From contig NZ_KI912487.1 in the NCBI RefSeq assembly GCF_000518745.1, forward strand, positions 653,954 to 717,953: a stretch of DNA of 64,000 bases, given 5' to 3'. This document shows, piece by piece, positions 1-10,192 of the stretch; positions within the stretch are counted from its first letter, which is position 1, and the number at the start of each line of letters is the position of its first letter. The notes under the pieces were generated by a model that searched no databases, was not told the DNA's origin, and saw nothing but the letters and a program-made list of their open reading frames with translations. The DNA is from Phaseolibacter flectens ATCC 12775 (GTDB lineage Bacteria > Pseudomonadota > Gammaproteobacteria > Enterobacterales > Enterobacteriaceae). The translations under genes were made by a program, and so were the position numbers.

Positions 1-532
1 CGAAATAACACAGCGCCAAATACACTGATCGCGAATGTCAACATGGAGACGATGAGGGTATGGTTATCCGTTACCTGCCCAGCTTGTGGTAAGAGTCCAG
101 CCATTTTCGCTGCGACTTGTGCTAATTCAAGACCGATCACCGCCACAATCGCAGCCATTACAGCCAGTGGGAATACCCAATTCAACCCTGCGGTTCAAAG
201 CATCTTGACTAAGAGACCACCGAAGCAAAATAATACGCCACAAACAATCTCCCCCCGAGAGCCAAGTCATAACCTTGAGTAAAGAGCAATAAGACAGGCG
301 AGATAAACGCAAAACGGGATCCCAGATAGGCAGGAATACGCCCTTTGCAAATCCATAAATAGAGCCGTGTTCCACCCCCATTAAACAGCAAGACTGTTGC
401 AGGATTAATATGAAACACTAAAGTAACTAGGACAGTAGAACCAAACATCGCAAACAAATGCTGCATACTCAGTGGTAGTAAACGCTTGATAGGTAGCTTT
501 GCATCAACGGCAACGCTGGGATCTGACATCAT
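1..532 (-). pseudogene. uraA: uraA uracil permease, frameshifted and truncated at window edge
   Basis: UraA is the inner-membrane uracil/proton symporter, normally co-transcribed with upp. The first ~90 codons read well (PLSMQHLFAMFGSTVLV, NPATVLLFNGG, GRIPAYLGSRFAFISPVL), but translation goes out of frame at a run of six C at 251-256 and stops soon after. In the next frame the homology resumes (VCGVLFCF, then VMAAIVAVIGLELAQVAAKM) but meets an in-frame TGA at 195-197, where relatives have a glycine. Similarity then continues to the window edge. Two independent lesions make a sequencing error unlikely. The start is ATG at 529 or 532 after a GGAG motif. The gene lies downstream of an intact upp, so uracil import may be lost or done by another carrier. 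Confidence 0.85.
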
Positions 533-656
533 TATCTCCACATTCCGATGAATAAAACACAAATACTGCCTAATACCATCTTATTCCTTGGTCAGAATGA
601 GACTGACTTGCTTCTCGTTCAGCGTGTTAATCGCTGCACTTTTTGATTCCCCTCTT

Positions 657-1283
657 CTACGAGGTACCAAAAATTTTATCACCCGCATCCCCTAAACCTG
701 GGATGATGTAGCCTTGTTGATCGAGTCCCTGATCAATGGCCGCCGTATAAAGCTCAATATCGGGGTGAGCTAAGCGCAGCGCCGTGATCCCTTCGGGGGC
801 TGCCACTAAGACCAACACTTTGATCGCGTTGCAGCCGGCTTTCTTTAATAAATCGATGGTCGCTATCATCGATCCCCCTGTCGCCAACATCGGATCAACA
901 ATTAATGCCATACGTTCATCAATATTACTGGCTAATTTTTGAAAATAGGGTACAGGCTCAAGGGTTTGCTCATCTCGATAGACCCCCACTACACTGATTT
1001 TTGCTGAAGGGACATGTTCCAATACGCCGTCCATCATGCCTAAACCGGCCCGTAAAATTGGGACAACCGTGATTTTTTTACCTTTGATTTGCTCAATATC
1101 GACTGCCCCATTCCAGCCTTGGATTGTCACCGTTTCGGTTTCTAAATCGGCAGTGGCTTCATAAGTCAGGAGACTGGCGACTTCAGAAGCTAACTCACGA
1201 AAACGTTTGGTACTGATCTCATGCTCACGCATCAAGCCCAATTTATGTTTAACCAAAGGGTGTTTGACTTCAACAATTTTCAT
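657..1283 (-). CDS. upp: Uracil phosphoribosyltransferase
   Basis: Cytosolic salvage enzyme that makes UMP from uracil and PRPP. The 208-residue protein is the usual length for the family. The PRPP-binding loop is visible near residue 130 ([13 protein letters not shown]), and the C-terminal uracil-binding segment ends in [12 protein letters not shown]. The ATG at 1283 is preceded by AAGGAAG at good spacing. It is the first gene of the upp-uraA operon, divergent from purMN as in E. coli. The downstream uraA is broken, so upp now works alone in this operon. Confidence 0.97.
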   Translation of the reverse strand: MKIVEVKHPLVKHKLGLMREHEISTKRFRELASEVASLLTYEATADLETETVTIQGWNGAVDIEQIKGKKITVVPILRAGLGMMDGVLEHVPSAKISVVGVYRDEQTLEPVPYFQKLASNIDERMALIVDPMLATGGSMIATIDLLKKAGCNAIKVLVLVAAPEGITALRLAHPDIELYTAAIDQGLDQQGYIIPGLGDAGDKIFGTS

Positions 1284-2069
1284 TATGTCTTCCTTAAAGC
1301 AGCGTCATTCAGCTGCAGTATAATCTTTTTTATCTTAGGATAATACTCTGAGTCTAGGCTTTCGGCAGGCAACACCTCCCCCTCCTTGACCGCTTCCCTA
1401 CCCTCTAAGACAGAGATCCCTACCGCGTTCAAAACAGAGTCTGACTTACCTCGGCTAGCGGTTTCGTCAGTCGGCCCCGCTGCCTCCGTTTTTTCGGAGG
1501 CGAGTTTGGCCTAGCCTGTCACTACCTCGCTGACGTGCTGCGCTCAGATCAGCATGCTTGCGCCATCCACACTCAAGGCACTCACGTCAACCTCGTGATG
1601 AATCGTTCTCTTTTGCTGCCTGGCTACAGCAGAGCTAACGCAGGCTGGTTTAAACCCAAGCTATCGCTAGGCGCAGAGCTGCTTACCTGTGTTGCATACT
1701 GAAGCTAACTGCACCCCTCCCCCCCGCGCTGATCCAGTATTGAGCAGTTCAAGTCGAATATCCCTCGGTCATTCCGTCCATGCTGTCCTGTCGTGCCTTT
1801 GGCTGATTTCGTCCTGTGACTGCCCTTCTAGGCTTCAATGACGATCATCACAGGGGATGGCTGATATGACGATTAGGAGTATGAAGATCGTCTCATCGCG
1901 TCTTCACACTCGCTGAGTCTGATAACCTCGCGTTAGTTCCCTGCGTTGAAGACGGCAGCACAACAAACCTGATAAATCCTCAATCACAAGACTCGCAAAC
2001 GTTTGCTCAGACTGATACAATTAATCAGCTTCCTTAAATACCAATTGCGACTCGCGTGGAGATTGTGCA
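1284..2069. other. Long upp-purM spacer, no gene seen
   Basis: This 786-bp spacer is larger than the corresponding spacer in E. coli as I remember it. It should hold the upp promoter at its left and the purM promoter at its right. Neither strand shows a convincing coding region. A GC hairpin with 7-bp arms and a loop of six T (1482-1501) has no following T tract. The middle looks like eroded coding DNA, but I recognise no family. Confidence 0.5.
1993..2021 (+). promoter_or_regulatory. PurR operator overlapping purM promoter
   Basis: The 16-mer at 1993-2008 (TCGCAAACGTTTGCTC) matches the PurR box consensus ACGCAAACGTTTNCNT at nearly every position and is a strong palindrome. It sits about 60 bp before the purM start. 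An extended -10 like element (TG, one base, TACAAT) follows at 2013-2021, so the operator covers the -35 region. PurR with hypoxanthine or guanine bound would repress purMN here, as known in E. coli. Confidence 0.85.
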
Positions 2070-3113
2070 GTGACCGATAAAAATAGCCTAAGTTACAAAG
2101 ATGCTGGCGTTGATATTGATGCAGGCAATGCGCTGGTTGAACACATCAAAGGCGTTGTCAAAAAAACCCGCCGTCCTGAAGTCATGGGTGGACTGGGCGG
2201 CTTTGGTGCCCTCTGTGCGTTACCACAAAAATACCGTGAGCCCGTCTTGGTGTCAGGTACCGATGGCGTCGGCACCAAACTGCGACTAGCCATGGACTTG
2301 GGTCGCCATCAGAGTATTGGTATTGACTTAGTCGCCATGTGTGTCAATGACCTGATTGTTCAGGGTGCCGAACCCTTGTTCTTCCTCGACTACTATGCGA
2401 CTGGTAAGCTGGATGTCAGTATCGCAGCTTCTGTTATCAGTGGTATTGCCGACGGCTGTGTGCAATCAGGCTGTGCCTTAGTCGGAGGGGAAACCGCTGA
2501 AATGCCTGGCATGTACCACGGTGAGGATTATGATGTCGCCGGGTTCTGTGTCGGTGTCGTCGAAAAATCTGAGCTGATTGATGGCAGTAAGGTTCGCGCA
2601 GGCGATGTGTTACTGGCCCTGGCTTCCAGTGGCCCTCACTCCAATGGCTATTCTTTAATCAGAAAGGTGCTGGCGATCAGCCAAACGGATCCCGCAACCT
2701 ACCAGCTCGACAATCAATCGCTGGCAGACCACCTACTGGCGCCAACACGCATCTATGTCAAAAGCGTGTTGCAATTAATTGAACAGGTCGATATTCATGC
2801 CCTTTGCCATCTGACAGGTGGCGGATTTTATGAAAATATTCCCCGTGTGCTACCCACCGGAACCCAAGCGGTGATTAATCCGGCTAGCTGGCAATGGCCA
2901 GCTGTTTTTAATTGGTTACAACAGACAGGCAATATCAGCCAGTACGAAATGTACCGGACCTTTAACTGTGGCGTCGGCATGGTGATTGCCCTGCCCGCCG
3001 ACAGCGTGGCCTTCGCGCAACAACTCCTCAGTAAGGCGGGTGAAAAAGCCTGGGTCATCGGTTCAATTGAAGCCACAGAAGGACAACCTCAGGTGGTGTT
3101 CCAAACATGCTGA
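2070..3113 (+). CDS. purM: Phosphoribosylformylglycinamidine cyclo-ligase (AIR synthetase)
   Basis: Catalyses ATP-dependent closure of FGAM to AIR, step five of de novo purine synthesis. The 347-residue length matches the family. Visible features are the N-terminal [12 protein letters not shown] motif, the [12 protein letters not shown] segment, the [10 protein letters not shown] loop and the C-terminal [14 protein letters not shown] motif. The start is GTG at 2070, supported by GGAGA just upstream and by the conserved N-terminus. The gene is preceded by a PurR operator and overlaps purN by 7 nt, indicating one operon with translational coupling. Confidence 0.97.
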   Translation: MTDKNSLSYKDAGVDIDAGNALVEHIKGVVKKTRRPEVMGGLGGFGALCALPQKYREPVLVSGTDGVGTKLRLAMDLGRHQSIGIDLVAMCVNDLIVQGAEPLFFLDYYATGKLDVSIAASVISGIADGCVQSGCALVGGETAEMPGMYHGEDYDVAGFCVGVVEKSELIDGSKVRAGDVLLALASSGPHSNGYSLIRKVLAISQTDPATYQLDNQSLADHLLAPTRIYVKSVLQLIEQVDIHALCHLTGGGFYENIPRVLPTGTQAVINPASWQWPAVFNWLQQTGNISQYEMYRTFNCGVGMVIALPADSVAFAQQLLSKAGEKAWVIGSIEATEGQPQVVFQTC

Positions 3114-3778
3114 ACATGGTTGTGTTAATTTCCGGTAATGGCACAAATCTGCAGGCGATCCTCGACGCTTGCCAATGTGGCTTTTTATCCATCAACATAA
3201 CCGGCGTTATTAGCAATAATCCCGCCGCGCTCGGCCTGGCCCGGGCGCGGCGGGCAGGTGTTCCAATTTATCCCATTGATGCCGCCACCTTCACCAGTAA
3301 ACAACACTATGAACTGCACCTCGCACATTTACTTGAACAACTGCAACCTGACCTCGTGGTACTGGCCGGTTATATGCGGATCCTTGGCCCTAAACTGGTC
3401 CAGCGTTACCTAGGAAGACTGCTGAATATTCACCCTTCTTTGTTGCCACGCTATCCCGGTTTAGCGACCCATCGAAAAGCACTACAAAATGGCGATGCTT
3501 GGCATGGCGCCAGTGTCCACTTTGTCACCGAGCAATTGGATGGCGGCCCGGTTATTTTACAAAGTCGAGTGCCGGTGTTGGCAAACGATGATGAACACTC
3601 GTTGGCTGAGCGCGTTCATCAACAAGAACACCGTATTTATCCGCAGGTGATTGGTTGGTTTGCTGAGGGCCGATTGTACTTCAAAGATGATATGGCCTTT
3701 TTTGATCATCACCCGCTCCCAGCTTCAGGCATTAGCGTCTCACAAGGGATGTGTCCAATCTCATCTGAGCTTGCCTAG
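3107..3778 (+). CDS. purN: Phosphoribosylglycinamide formyltransferase
   Basis: Transfers the formyl group of 10-formyl-tetrahydrofolate to GAR in purine synthesis. The N-terminal [13 protein letters not shown] loop binds substrate. The catalytic Asn-His pair lies in [12 protein letters not shown], and the catalytic Asp is in [10 protein letters not shown]. At 223 residues it is about ten residues longer than E. coli PurN, the excess being a C-terminal tail. It is the second gene of purMN and its ATG overlaps the end of purM. Confidence 0.97.
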   Translation: MLNMVVLISGNGTNLQAILDACQCGFLSINITGVISNNPAALGLARARRAGVPIYPIDAATFTSKQHYELHLAHLLEQLQPDLVVLAGYMRILGPKLVQRYLGRLLNIHPSLLPRYPGLATHRKALQNGDAWHGASVHFVTEQLDGGPVILQSRVPVLANDDEHSLAERVHQQEHRIYPQVIGWFAEGRLYFKDDMAFFDHHPLPASGISVSQGMCPISSELA

Positions 3779-3893
3779 CATGGCTAATCGACCACTAAAA
3801 AAGCGATTATTGTGTTGTATCCTAGACAAATTGATTGCAAAGTCGCCATAATGAACAGGATGATGTGAGGGGTGCTCTGCACAAGAGGTCAGA

Positions 3894-5954
3894 ATGGGTT
3901 TGGAAAAACTGTATTTAGAAAAAGAGTTGAGCTGGCTTGCGTTTAATGAACGCGTGTTGCAAGAAGCGGCGGATAAAATCAACCCTCTGATTGAGCGAAT
4001 GCGATTTCTCGGGATCTATTCTAATAATTTGGAAGAGTTTTATAAGGTGCGTTTTGCTGATCTCAAGCGACGGATCCTGATTGGTGAAGAGCAAACGTCC
4101 GTCACCGTCCCTCGTCATTTATTAAAAAAAATCCAACAACGCGTTTTAAAAGCCGATCAAGAGTTCGATACCCTCTATAATGATTTATTGCTGGAAATGG
4201 CGCGAAATCAGATTTTTCTGATTAATGAGCGTCAACTTTCTCCTAACCAACAAATCTGGCTAAAAGACTATTTCAAACAGGTATTGCGTCCCCATGTCAC
4301 ACCGATTTTAATTAATCCCGATACCGATCTCACTCAGTTTCTGAAGGATGACTATACTTATCTGGCGGTAGAAATCATCAATCAACAGGATACCCGCTAC
4401 GCATTATTGGAAATTCCTTCCGATAAAATTCCGCGTTTTGTCAATCTTCCGGCAGAGCCACCTCGCCGAAGAAAACCTATCATTTTGCTGGATAACATCA
4501 TTCGCTTTTGTCTCAATGCCATCTTCAAGGGTTTTTTCGATTATCAGCAACTGAACGCTTATTCGATGAAAATGACACGAGATGCCGAGTATGACTTGGT
4601 GACGGAAATGGAATCCAGTTTACTTGAATTGATGTCATCTAGCCTAAAGCAGCGCCTGACTGCTGAACCCGTCAGATTTGTTTATCAGCGTGAAATGCCA
4701 ACCGAAATGGTTGAATTACTTTGTGCTAAACTGTCGATAACCAGCTCGGACTCCATCTTAGCGGGTGGTCGTTATCACAATTTTAAAGATTTTATTGATT
4801 TTCCCAACGTGGATCGGCGTAACCTAGAATATAAACCATTACCTCCCATTCGCCATCAAGGCTTCAACGCTTTTCGTAATGGATTCGATGCGATTCGAGA
4901 TCGTGATATTCTTCTCTATTATCCCTATCATACCTTTGAGCATGTCTTAGAACTTTTGCGGCAAGCCTCGTTTGATCCCAGTGTGATATCAATAAAAATA
5001 AATATTTATCGCGTCGCAAAACATTCTAGGATCATTGAAGCAATGATCCACGCGGCGCATAATGGCAAAAAAGTCTCGGTCGTTGTGGAATTGCAAGCCC
5101 GCTTTGATGAAGAGGCCAATATCCACTGGGCAAAACGACTGACAGCCGCAGGTGTGCATGTGATTTTTTCTGCGCCTGGCCTTAAAATTCATGCAAAATT
5201 ATTTATTATCAGTCGATTAGAAGGTGAGCGTGTGGTACGTTACGCCCACATCGGTACAGGTAATTTTAATGAACGCACCGCACGGACTTATACCGATTAC
5301 TCATTACTGACGGCTGATCCCCGTATCACCAATGAAGTGAGGCGAGTCTTTAATTTTATAGAAAATCCTTATCGGCCGGTGCATTTTGACTACCTGATGG
5401 TTTCACCTCAAAATTCACGGCAACTACTTTATCAGTTAATTGATAATGAAATAGCAAATGCACAACACGGGATTGATGCTAGCATCACGTTAAAAATTAA
5501 TAATCTCGTTGACGCGGGCTTGATTGATCGCCTGTATACCGCTTCGGGTGTCGGTGTCAAAGTCAATTTATTGGTGAGGGGAATGTGTTCGCTCATCCCT
5601 GAGTTACCTGAACTCAGCGAAAATATTCGAATTTACAGTATTCTCGACCGTTTTCTGGAACATGACCGCGTTTACATTTTTGAAAATGCGGGGGATAAAA
5701 AAGTCTTCCTTTCCTCTGCTGACTGGATGACCAGAAATATCGATAACCGCATTGAAGTCGGAGTTGTGATTCTTGATCCCAACGTGAAAAGTCAGATATT
5801 GGAAATTATTAATATCCTCTTCAGTGATACGATGAAAATGCGTATTATTAATAAAGAACTGAACAACAGCTATCGCCCGCGTGGCAACCGACGTAAAGTC
5901 CGTGCCCAATTAGCGATTTATGATTATATTCTACATGCTGAACACCCTGAATAA
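3894..5954 (+). CDS. ppk: Polyphosphate kinase 1
   Basis: Reversible synthesis of long-chain polyphosphate from ATP. The protein has 686 residues, full length for PPK1. The N-terminal helical domain starts with the typical [19 protein letters not shown]. Two phospholipase-D-like domains follow, with the autophosphorylated histidine in [10 protein letters not shown] (about residue 435) and the second histidine in [10 protein letters not shown] (about residue 590). AGAGGT lies upstream of the ATG. ppx follows after only 3 nt, so the two opposing enzymes are co-expressed. Confidence 0.97.
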   Translation: MGLEKLYLEKELSWLAFNERVLQEAADKINPLIERMRFLGIYSNNLEEFYKVRFADLKRRILIGEEQTSVTVPRHLLKKIQQRVLKADQEFDTLYNDLLLEMARNQIFLINERQLSPNQQIWLKDYFKQVLRPHVTPILINPDTDLTQFLKDDYTYLAVEIINQQDTRYALLEIPSDKIPRFVNLPAEPPRRRKPIILLDNIIRFCLNAIFKGFFDYQQLNAYSMKMTRDAEYDLVTEMESSLLELMSSSLKQRLTAEPVRFVYQREMPTEMVELLCAKLSITSSDSILAGGRYHNFKDFIDFPNVDRRNLEYKPLPPIRHQGFNAFRNGFDAIRDRDILLYYPYHTFEHVLELLRQASFDPSVISIKINIYRVAKHSRIIEAMIHAAHNGKKVSVVVELQARFDEEANIHWAKRLTAAGVHVIFSAPGLKIHAKLFIISRLEGERVVRYAHIGTGNFNERTARTYTDYSLLTADPRITNEVRRVFNFIENPYRPVHFDYLMVSPQNSRQLLYQLIDNEIANAQHGIDASITLKINNLVDAGLIDRLYTASGVGVKVNLLVRGMCSLIPELPELSENIRIYSILDRFLEHDRVYIFENAGDKKVFLSSADWMTRNIDNRIEVGVVILDPNVKSQILEIINILFSDTMKMRIINKELNNSYRPRGNRRKVRAQLAIYDYILHAEHPE

Positions 5955-5957
5955 TCT

Positions 5958-7481
5958 ATGTCTAAACCTCTAAAAGAAATGGAAAAACCCCAGGAATTTG
6001 CCGCCATTGATCTGGGTTCAAATAGTTTTCATATGGTCATCGCACGCGTGGTTGATGGTGCTTTGCAGGTATTAAGTCGCCTAAAGCAACGTGTGCATCT
6101 GGCTGATGCTTTTGATGAAAACTTTATTCTTGGTGAAGAGGGGATCGAACGAGGTTTAAATGCGTTATCCTTATTCGCTGAACGCCTTCAGGGCTTTAAT
6201 CCTGATAATGTCACAATCGTCGGTACCCATGCTTTGCGTGTGGCCGCCAACGCCGAGGAATTTTTACAACGCGCCGCCTCGGTGATCCCCTATCCCATTG
6301 AAATTATTTCAGGTAATGAAGAGGCTAGGCTTATTTTCATGGGAGTAGAACATACTCAACCCGAAAAAGGCCGTAAACTGGTTCTCGATATTGGCGGCGG
6401 ATCGACAGAATTGGTGATCGGTGAAAATTTTACACCTCACCTTGTCGAAAGTCGTCGTATGGGCTGCGTCAGTTTTAATCGCCTGTATTTTCCTGGTGGG
6501 AAAATCAGCGCTGACAATATCCGCCGAGCCAAACTGGCGGCCATCCAGAAACTGGAACCCCTCACTTGGCAATATCGTTTTTATGGATGGGAAGTTGCGG
6601 TAGGCACCTCAGGTACCATCAAAGCTGCCTGCGAAATTTTAGCAGAACTTGGCTTTAAAAAACGGGTGATTACCCAAGATGGATTGCACACACTCTGGAA
6701 ACACATCAGTCAATTCGATACCGTTGCCAACCTAAAATTACCGGGTCTGACCGAAGAGCGTAAACACTTTTTTGTGGCAGGTTTAGCGATTCTGCAAGGC
6801 GTCTTTGATTCGTTGCAAATTGAAGCACTCCACTATTCTGACGGCGCATTACGCGAGGGCGTCTTATATGAAATGGAAGGCCGCTTTCGTCATCAAGATA
6901 TCAGAAAACGTACAGCAGAAAGTCTAGCCAACCACTATGCCATTGATAATGATCAAGCCCATCAAGTCTTAGCCACTACTGAGCACCTTTATACACAGTG
7001 GCAACAGCAAAATCCCAAGTTGGTGAATCCTCAATTGCACGCCTTATTAAAATGGGCAGCCTTGTTGCATGAAACGGGATTAACCATTAACCACAGCGGT
7101 ATGCAACGGCATTCTGCGTATATTTTACAGCATTCAAATATGCCGGGCTTCAGTCAACAACAACAGTCCTTGCTCGCCATGCTGGTACGTTACCATCGCA
7201 AAGGACTGAAAGTCGATGAATGGCCGCGTCTGACCACCTTTAAAAAGAAACACTATTTGCCGTTGATCTTATTATTGCGTTTGGCTGTTCTATTGAATAA
7301 TCAAAGGCAGGCAACCACACGCCCTGCCTCACTGCAATTGAGCACCGAAGACTGCCATTGGACATTACGCTTTCCAAGTCATTATTTCAGCCAGAATGCC
7401 TTAGTCCAGCTTGATCTGGAACGAGAGCAAAACTACTGGAAGGATCTTGGCGGTTGGCAGCTTACCATCAATGAACAGTGA
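5958..7481 (+). CDS. ppx: Exopolyphosphatase
   Basis: Releases phosphate from the ends of polyphosphate and belongs to the Ppx/GppA family with the actin/Hsp70 fold. The [13 protein letters not shown] phosphate loop lies near residue 16 and [13 protein letters not shown] near residue 143. The C-terminal half has the HD-like helical domain (for example [13 protein letters not shown]). The 507 residues are close to the E. coli length. It directly follows ppk, and its last 11 nt overlap the next gene in another frame. Confidence 0.97.
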   Translation: MSKPLKEMEKPQEFAAIDLGSNSFHMVIARVVDGALQVLSRLKQRVHLADAFDENFILGEEGIERGLNALSLFAERLQGFNPDNVTIVGTHALRVAANAEEFLQRAASVIPYPIEIISGNEEARLIFMGVEHTQPEKGRKLVLDIGGGSTELVIGENFTPHLVESRRMGCVSFNRLYFPGGKISADNIRRAKLAAIQKLEPLTWQYRFYGWEVAVGTSGTIKAACEILAELGFKKRVITQDGLHTLWKHISQFDTVANLKLPGLTEERKHFFVAGLAILQGVFDSLQIEALHYSDGALREGVLYEMEGRFRHQDIRKRTAESLANHYAIDNDQAHQVLATTEHLYTQWQQQNPKLVNPQLHALLKWAALLHETGLTINHSGMQRHSAYILQHSNMPGFSQQQQSLLAMLVRYHRKGLKVDEWPRLTTFKKKHYLPLILLLRLAVLLNNQRQATTRPASLQLSTEDCHWTLRFPSHYFSQNALVQLDLEREQNYWKDLGGWQLTINEQ

Positions 7482-8067
7482 CACGACTTGGGCCAGCTTG
7501 GTCTCACAGCAGCCCTTGTCCACACTACTGGATAAGGCGCTACAGCACAGTGAGACCGGCCATGCCCTCAATTTAACCGATGATGGTGCTATTCACAGTC
7601 TGGTCTTGCAGGCCAATGGATATCAAGTCACCCATTGGCAACAGGGGACAGAAGGGCTTGCACAACGACAATCCCCGTTCGAGCAAGAGGCACTCAGTCC
7701 GATAACGTGCCAACAAGTTGACTGGCGATCCCTGAGATTTAACGGCAGCTACCAGTTGATCCTCTCTTTTGGGACAATGATGAATATACCAGCAGAACGT
7801 ACGGCTCGTCTTATCGCCGATATGCAAGCTGCAACCCAGAGAAACGGACTCAACCTGATTGTCGCGCCACTGCATACGGCTGAGCGCCTGACAGATAAAG
7901 GACTTTCTTTTGCTTTTCAATCCGGAGAACTCAGTCATTACTACCGGAAATGGCAAATCCTCAGTTATGACCAATTAGCTCAGTACAGCATTATTCTGAA
8001 TGGTCAAATTTATCATACTACTTTTGCGACCCTGCTCGCCAGAAAGGCGAAGATTAAAGAAGGTTAA
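7471..8067 (+). CDS. TehB-like methyltransferase homologue with degenerate SAM motif
   Basis: The C-terminal two thirds read like tellurite-resistance methyltransferase Teh[14 protein letters not shown], then [35 protein letters not shown] and a final FATLLARK. TehB uses S-adenosylmethionine through the loop LDLGCGNGRNS. Here the equivalent position (about residue 33) reads [11 protein letters not shown], so the glycine-rich motif is gone. Enzymatic activity is therefore doubtful and the protein may have another role. The ATG at 7471 gives 198 residues, equal to TehB in length, and overlaps ppx by 11 nt. An earlier ATG at 7411 would extend it into ppx and has no homology support. Confidence 0.7.
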   Translation: MNSDTTWASLVSQQPLSTLLDKALQHSETGHALNLTDDGAIHSLVLQANGYQVTHWQQGTEGLAQRQSPFEQEALSPITCQQVDWRSLRFNGSYQLILSFGTMMNIPAERTARLIADMQAATQRNGLNLIVAPLHTAERLTDKGLSFAFQSGELSHYYRKWQILSYDQLAQYSIILNGQIYHTTFATLLARKAKIKEG

Positions 8068-8152
8068 ATGTAAAGGCAACATTGGCTTGCTTTCAGCGTT
8101 TGTATCTGTCTAAATAGCATGATCAGGGTAAGTTAATATAGAGTAAATTATT

Positions 8153-8383
8153 GTGGCTAATCCAAACCCCACATTGAAAAAAAAACCGAAACTGTCGTTG
8201 GTCACCTTTGTCTGGTTGCTGAGTTTATTGTTATTAATTATCCGCTTAATCTGGGTGTTACCTGCCGCCTTTGAGCACCACAGTAACAAAAAAATAGGCG
8301 AGGCGCCGGTGTCAAACGCTGCCAAACAATCAAAAGCAGTGACGGAATCAGCCCGTCATCCTAGCCAATCCGAAAATACTTAA
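8153..8383 (+). CDS. yfgG: YfgG-like small membrane protein
   Basis: A 76-residue protein with a basic N-terminus (about residues 8-15), one predicted membrane segment (about residues 16-37), and a polar tail. The FEHHSNKK stretch after the membrane segment resembles WQHHQSKK in E. coli YfgG (DUF2633-type), which lies in the same neighbourhood downstream of ppx. The start is GTG at 8153. Its function is not known from the sequence. The assignment rests on position, size and this short match. Confidence 0.6.
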   Translation: MANPNPTLKKKPKLSLVTFVWLLSLLLLIIRLIWVLPAAFEHHSNKKIGEAPVSNAAKQSKAVTESARHPSQSENT

Positions 8384-8598
8384 CGGATCTGCCGGACATC
8401 ATTGAAAACGAGAGCCTCACTTAGCCTCCGTTGCCTCCCTCTAACGAGGGCAACAGAAACAGGCTAACTAACAAAGCTATTTCCTCCTGAAAATTCTGAT
8501 CCGTGACAAAATTACTATATTTATCCCGTGAGATTACAGACAAATTACTGATTAACGATTAATATTGCTGAAATTTATGTGATGTGATAGGAAAAAGA

Positions 8599-9672
8599 AT
8601 GAATATCTTGATAGTAGCCAGTCATACTTCTGGGCTGGGGGGCACTGAAGCCATGATTAAAAAAACAGTCAGGCTATTGCAACAACACTACCAAGTCACC
8701 TCAAGCATATTCATTTATGGTAAAAGAGAAAATGCCAATTACGACTGGCTCAATAACCTTCCTCATTACTTTTCTCAACCCAATTACAGAAATAAAAAAA
8801 TACAGCAAATGCTATCCACTCTCGCACTGGCGAGATACATCAATAAGAATCACACCGATGCGATCCTCTGTGTTACCCCACTCGGCTGCAAAATGGCCGA
8901 CCATGCCAAAATACTGTGTATGAAACCTCGCATCCCAGTCTTTGCATGGCCTCATATTCGTATTGATCATCGCAGTCGTGCTTATTTCAGAGCCAATCAT
9001 GTGATTGCCATTTCCAGCAGTATTGCAGAGTATTTCTTGCGCGGTGGTATGAAAAAATATCAGGTCCATCTGACTTATAATCCGATTCAGCCTGCACTCG
9101 GCATGATTGCAAGGCCTGAACAAGAGACCCGATTTCTCTATGTCGGTCGTTTAACCTTCGAAGGACAAAAATACCTGCGTGACTTGCTTAGCGCCTTAGC
9201 ACAGATCGATACGCCATGGCGACTGGATCTTGTCGGCAGCGGTGAAGACGATGAGGAACAAAAATGCCAGCAATTTTGTATCGAGAAAAACATTGCAAAC
9301 AAAGTCTTCTTCCATGGCTGGCAGACCGATCCTTGGTCTTATGTGACCAATGAAATTAAGCAGGTTTCCGCTCTCGTACTCAGTTCGCACTACGAGGGTT
9401 TTGTGCTTGTCATTGGTGAAGCCCTCTCCCATGGGATTTTCTGTGTCTCTTCCGATTGTGATAGCGGGCCATCTGATATGATCATCAATGATTTTAATGG
9501 CTATTTATACCCAACAGGTGATATTGAAGCTTTAAAACAGGCCTTGTTAAAGATCATCAATCGGCAGTTATGCACAGAGCAACCGCAACTTATTGATTCA
9601 ATAAAGCATTTACATGATGATTATTATATTGATAAATTTCACCGCGCACTAAAGAACGCCATTGACCAATAA
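8599..9672 (+). CDS. GT4-family glycosyltransferase, WaaB-like
   Basis: A cytosolic GT-B fold glycosyltransferase. The N-terminus has the nucleotide-sugar enzyme signature ILIVASHTSGLGGTE. The centre (FAWPHIRIDH, FLYVGRLTFEGQK, FHGWQTDPW) and the donor-site region (SSHYEGFVLVIGEALSHG, SSDCDSGPSDMI) match the lipopolysaccharide 1,6-galactosyltransferase WaaB as I remember it. Its likely job is adding a hexose to lipopolysaccharide core or another surface glycan. ATG at 8599 with AGGAAA upstream is preferred over GTG at 8584. No other core-oligosaccharide gene is nearby, so it stands alone, outside the normal waa cluster. Confidence 0.75.
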   Translation: MNILIVASHTSGLGGTEAMIKKTVRLLQQHYQVTSSIFIYGKRENANYDWLNNLPHYFSQPNYRNKKIQQMLSTLALARYINKNHTDAILCVTPLGCKMADHAKILCMKPRIPVFAWPHIRIDHRSRAYFRANHVIAISSSIAEYFLRGGMKKYQVHLTYNPIQPALGMIARPEQETRFLYVGRLTFEGQKYLRDLLSALAQIDTPWRLDLVGSGEDDEEQKCQQFCIEKNIANKVFFHGWQTDPWSYVTNEIKQVSALVLSSHYEGFVLVIGEALSHGIFCVSSDCDSGPSDMIINDFNGYLYPTGDIEALKQALLKIINRQLCTEQPQLIDSIKHLHDDYYIDKFHRALKNAIDQ

Positions 9673-9773
9673 GCATGGGCTAGCTCAATGCCTCAACTGG
9701 TTGTATCGCACACATCGGCAGGTTGCCAGCACTGCCTGACTTATTCTCATCATAAAGCATTGAAAGAGATCGG

Positions 9774-10139
9774 ATGACACTTGCACACAAAAATATAGGG
9801 GCTGTCATTACCCTGATACTGATCAGCACGGCCATTGGTATTTGGTACACCATTACCCCCCCTCCCCCTCAGCAACTTCAGTACTATGCTGACCTGCTCT
9901 GCGTAGCCAGTCATCAACAACCTCAGGCTGATAAGGCACAACTGCGACACATCATGCAGTCCCTAGTAGAGAAAAATAATAATGATTATGCCTTACGGCA
10001 GAATACATTTCAGGGCAAGGCCGCGGATCATGTTCTGAGGTATTGGCAGCAACTGACCACACAGCAAAAAACACAATACAATCAGGATCCCGAACGGTGT
10101 TACACCACAATCGCCAACGCAATCGTCTCAGGTGAATAG
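9774..10139 (+). CDS. Hypothetical membrane-anchored protein
   Basis: I do not recognise a family. The 121-residue protein has one hydrophobic segment at about residues 8-27 followed by a proline run (TPPPPQQ), which suggests an N-terminal membrane anchor or uncleaved signal with the rest in the periplasm. The periplasmic part contains two cysteines (in DLLCVAS and PERCYTT) that could form a disulfide. The start ATG lies after a weak GAGAT. It sits between a glycosyltransferase and a PBP4-type gene on the same strand, so an envelope role is plausible but unproven. Confidence 0.5.
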   Translation: MTLAHKNIGAVITLILISTAIGIWYTITPPPPQQLQYYADLLCVASHQQPQADKAQLRHIMQSLVEKNNNDYALRQNTFQGKAADHVLRYWQQLTTQQKTQYNQDPERCYTTIANAIVSGE

Positions 10140-10192
10140 CCTAGCAACATGGATAGCCTTGGCACGCTCACCTCCCCTTATCCGGAGTTTTA

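Noticed and set aside
251-256. uraA homopolymer shift considered as programmed frameshift or phase variation
   Set aside because: A separate nonsense codon lies downstream in the homologous frame, so switching the run length would not restore the protein.
1598-1702. A 34-codon plus-strand open frame starting MNRSLLLPGYS in the upp-purM spacer
   Set aside because: No clear ribosome-binding site, no recognisable family and a spacer that otherwise looks eroded; not enough to call a small gene.
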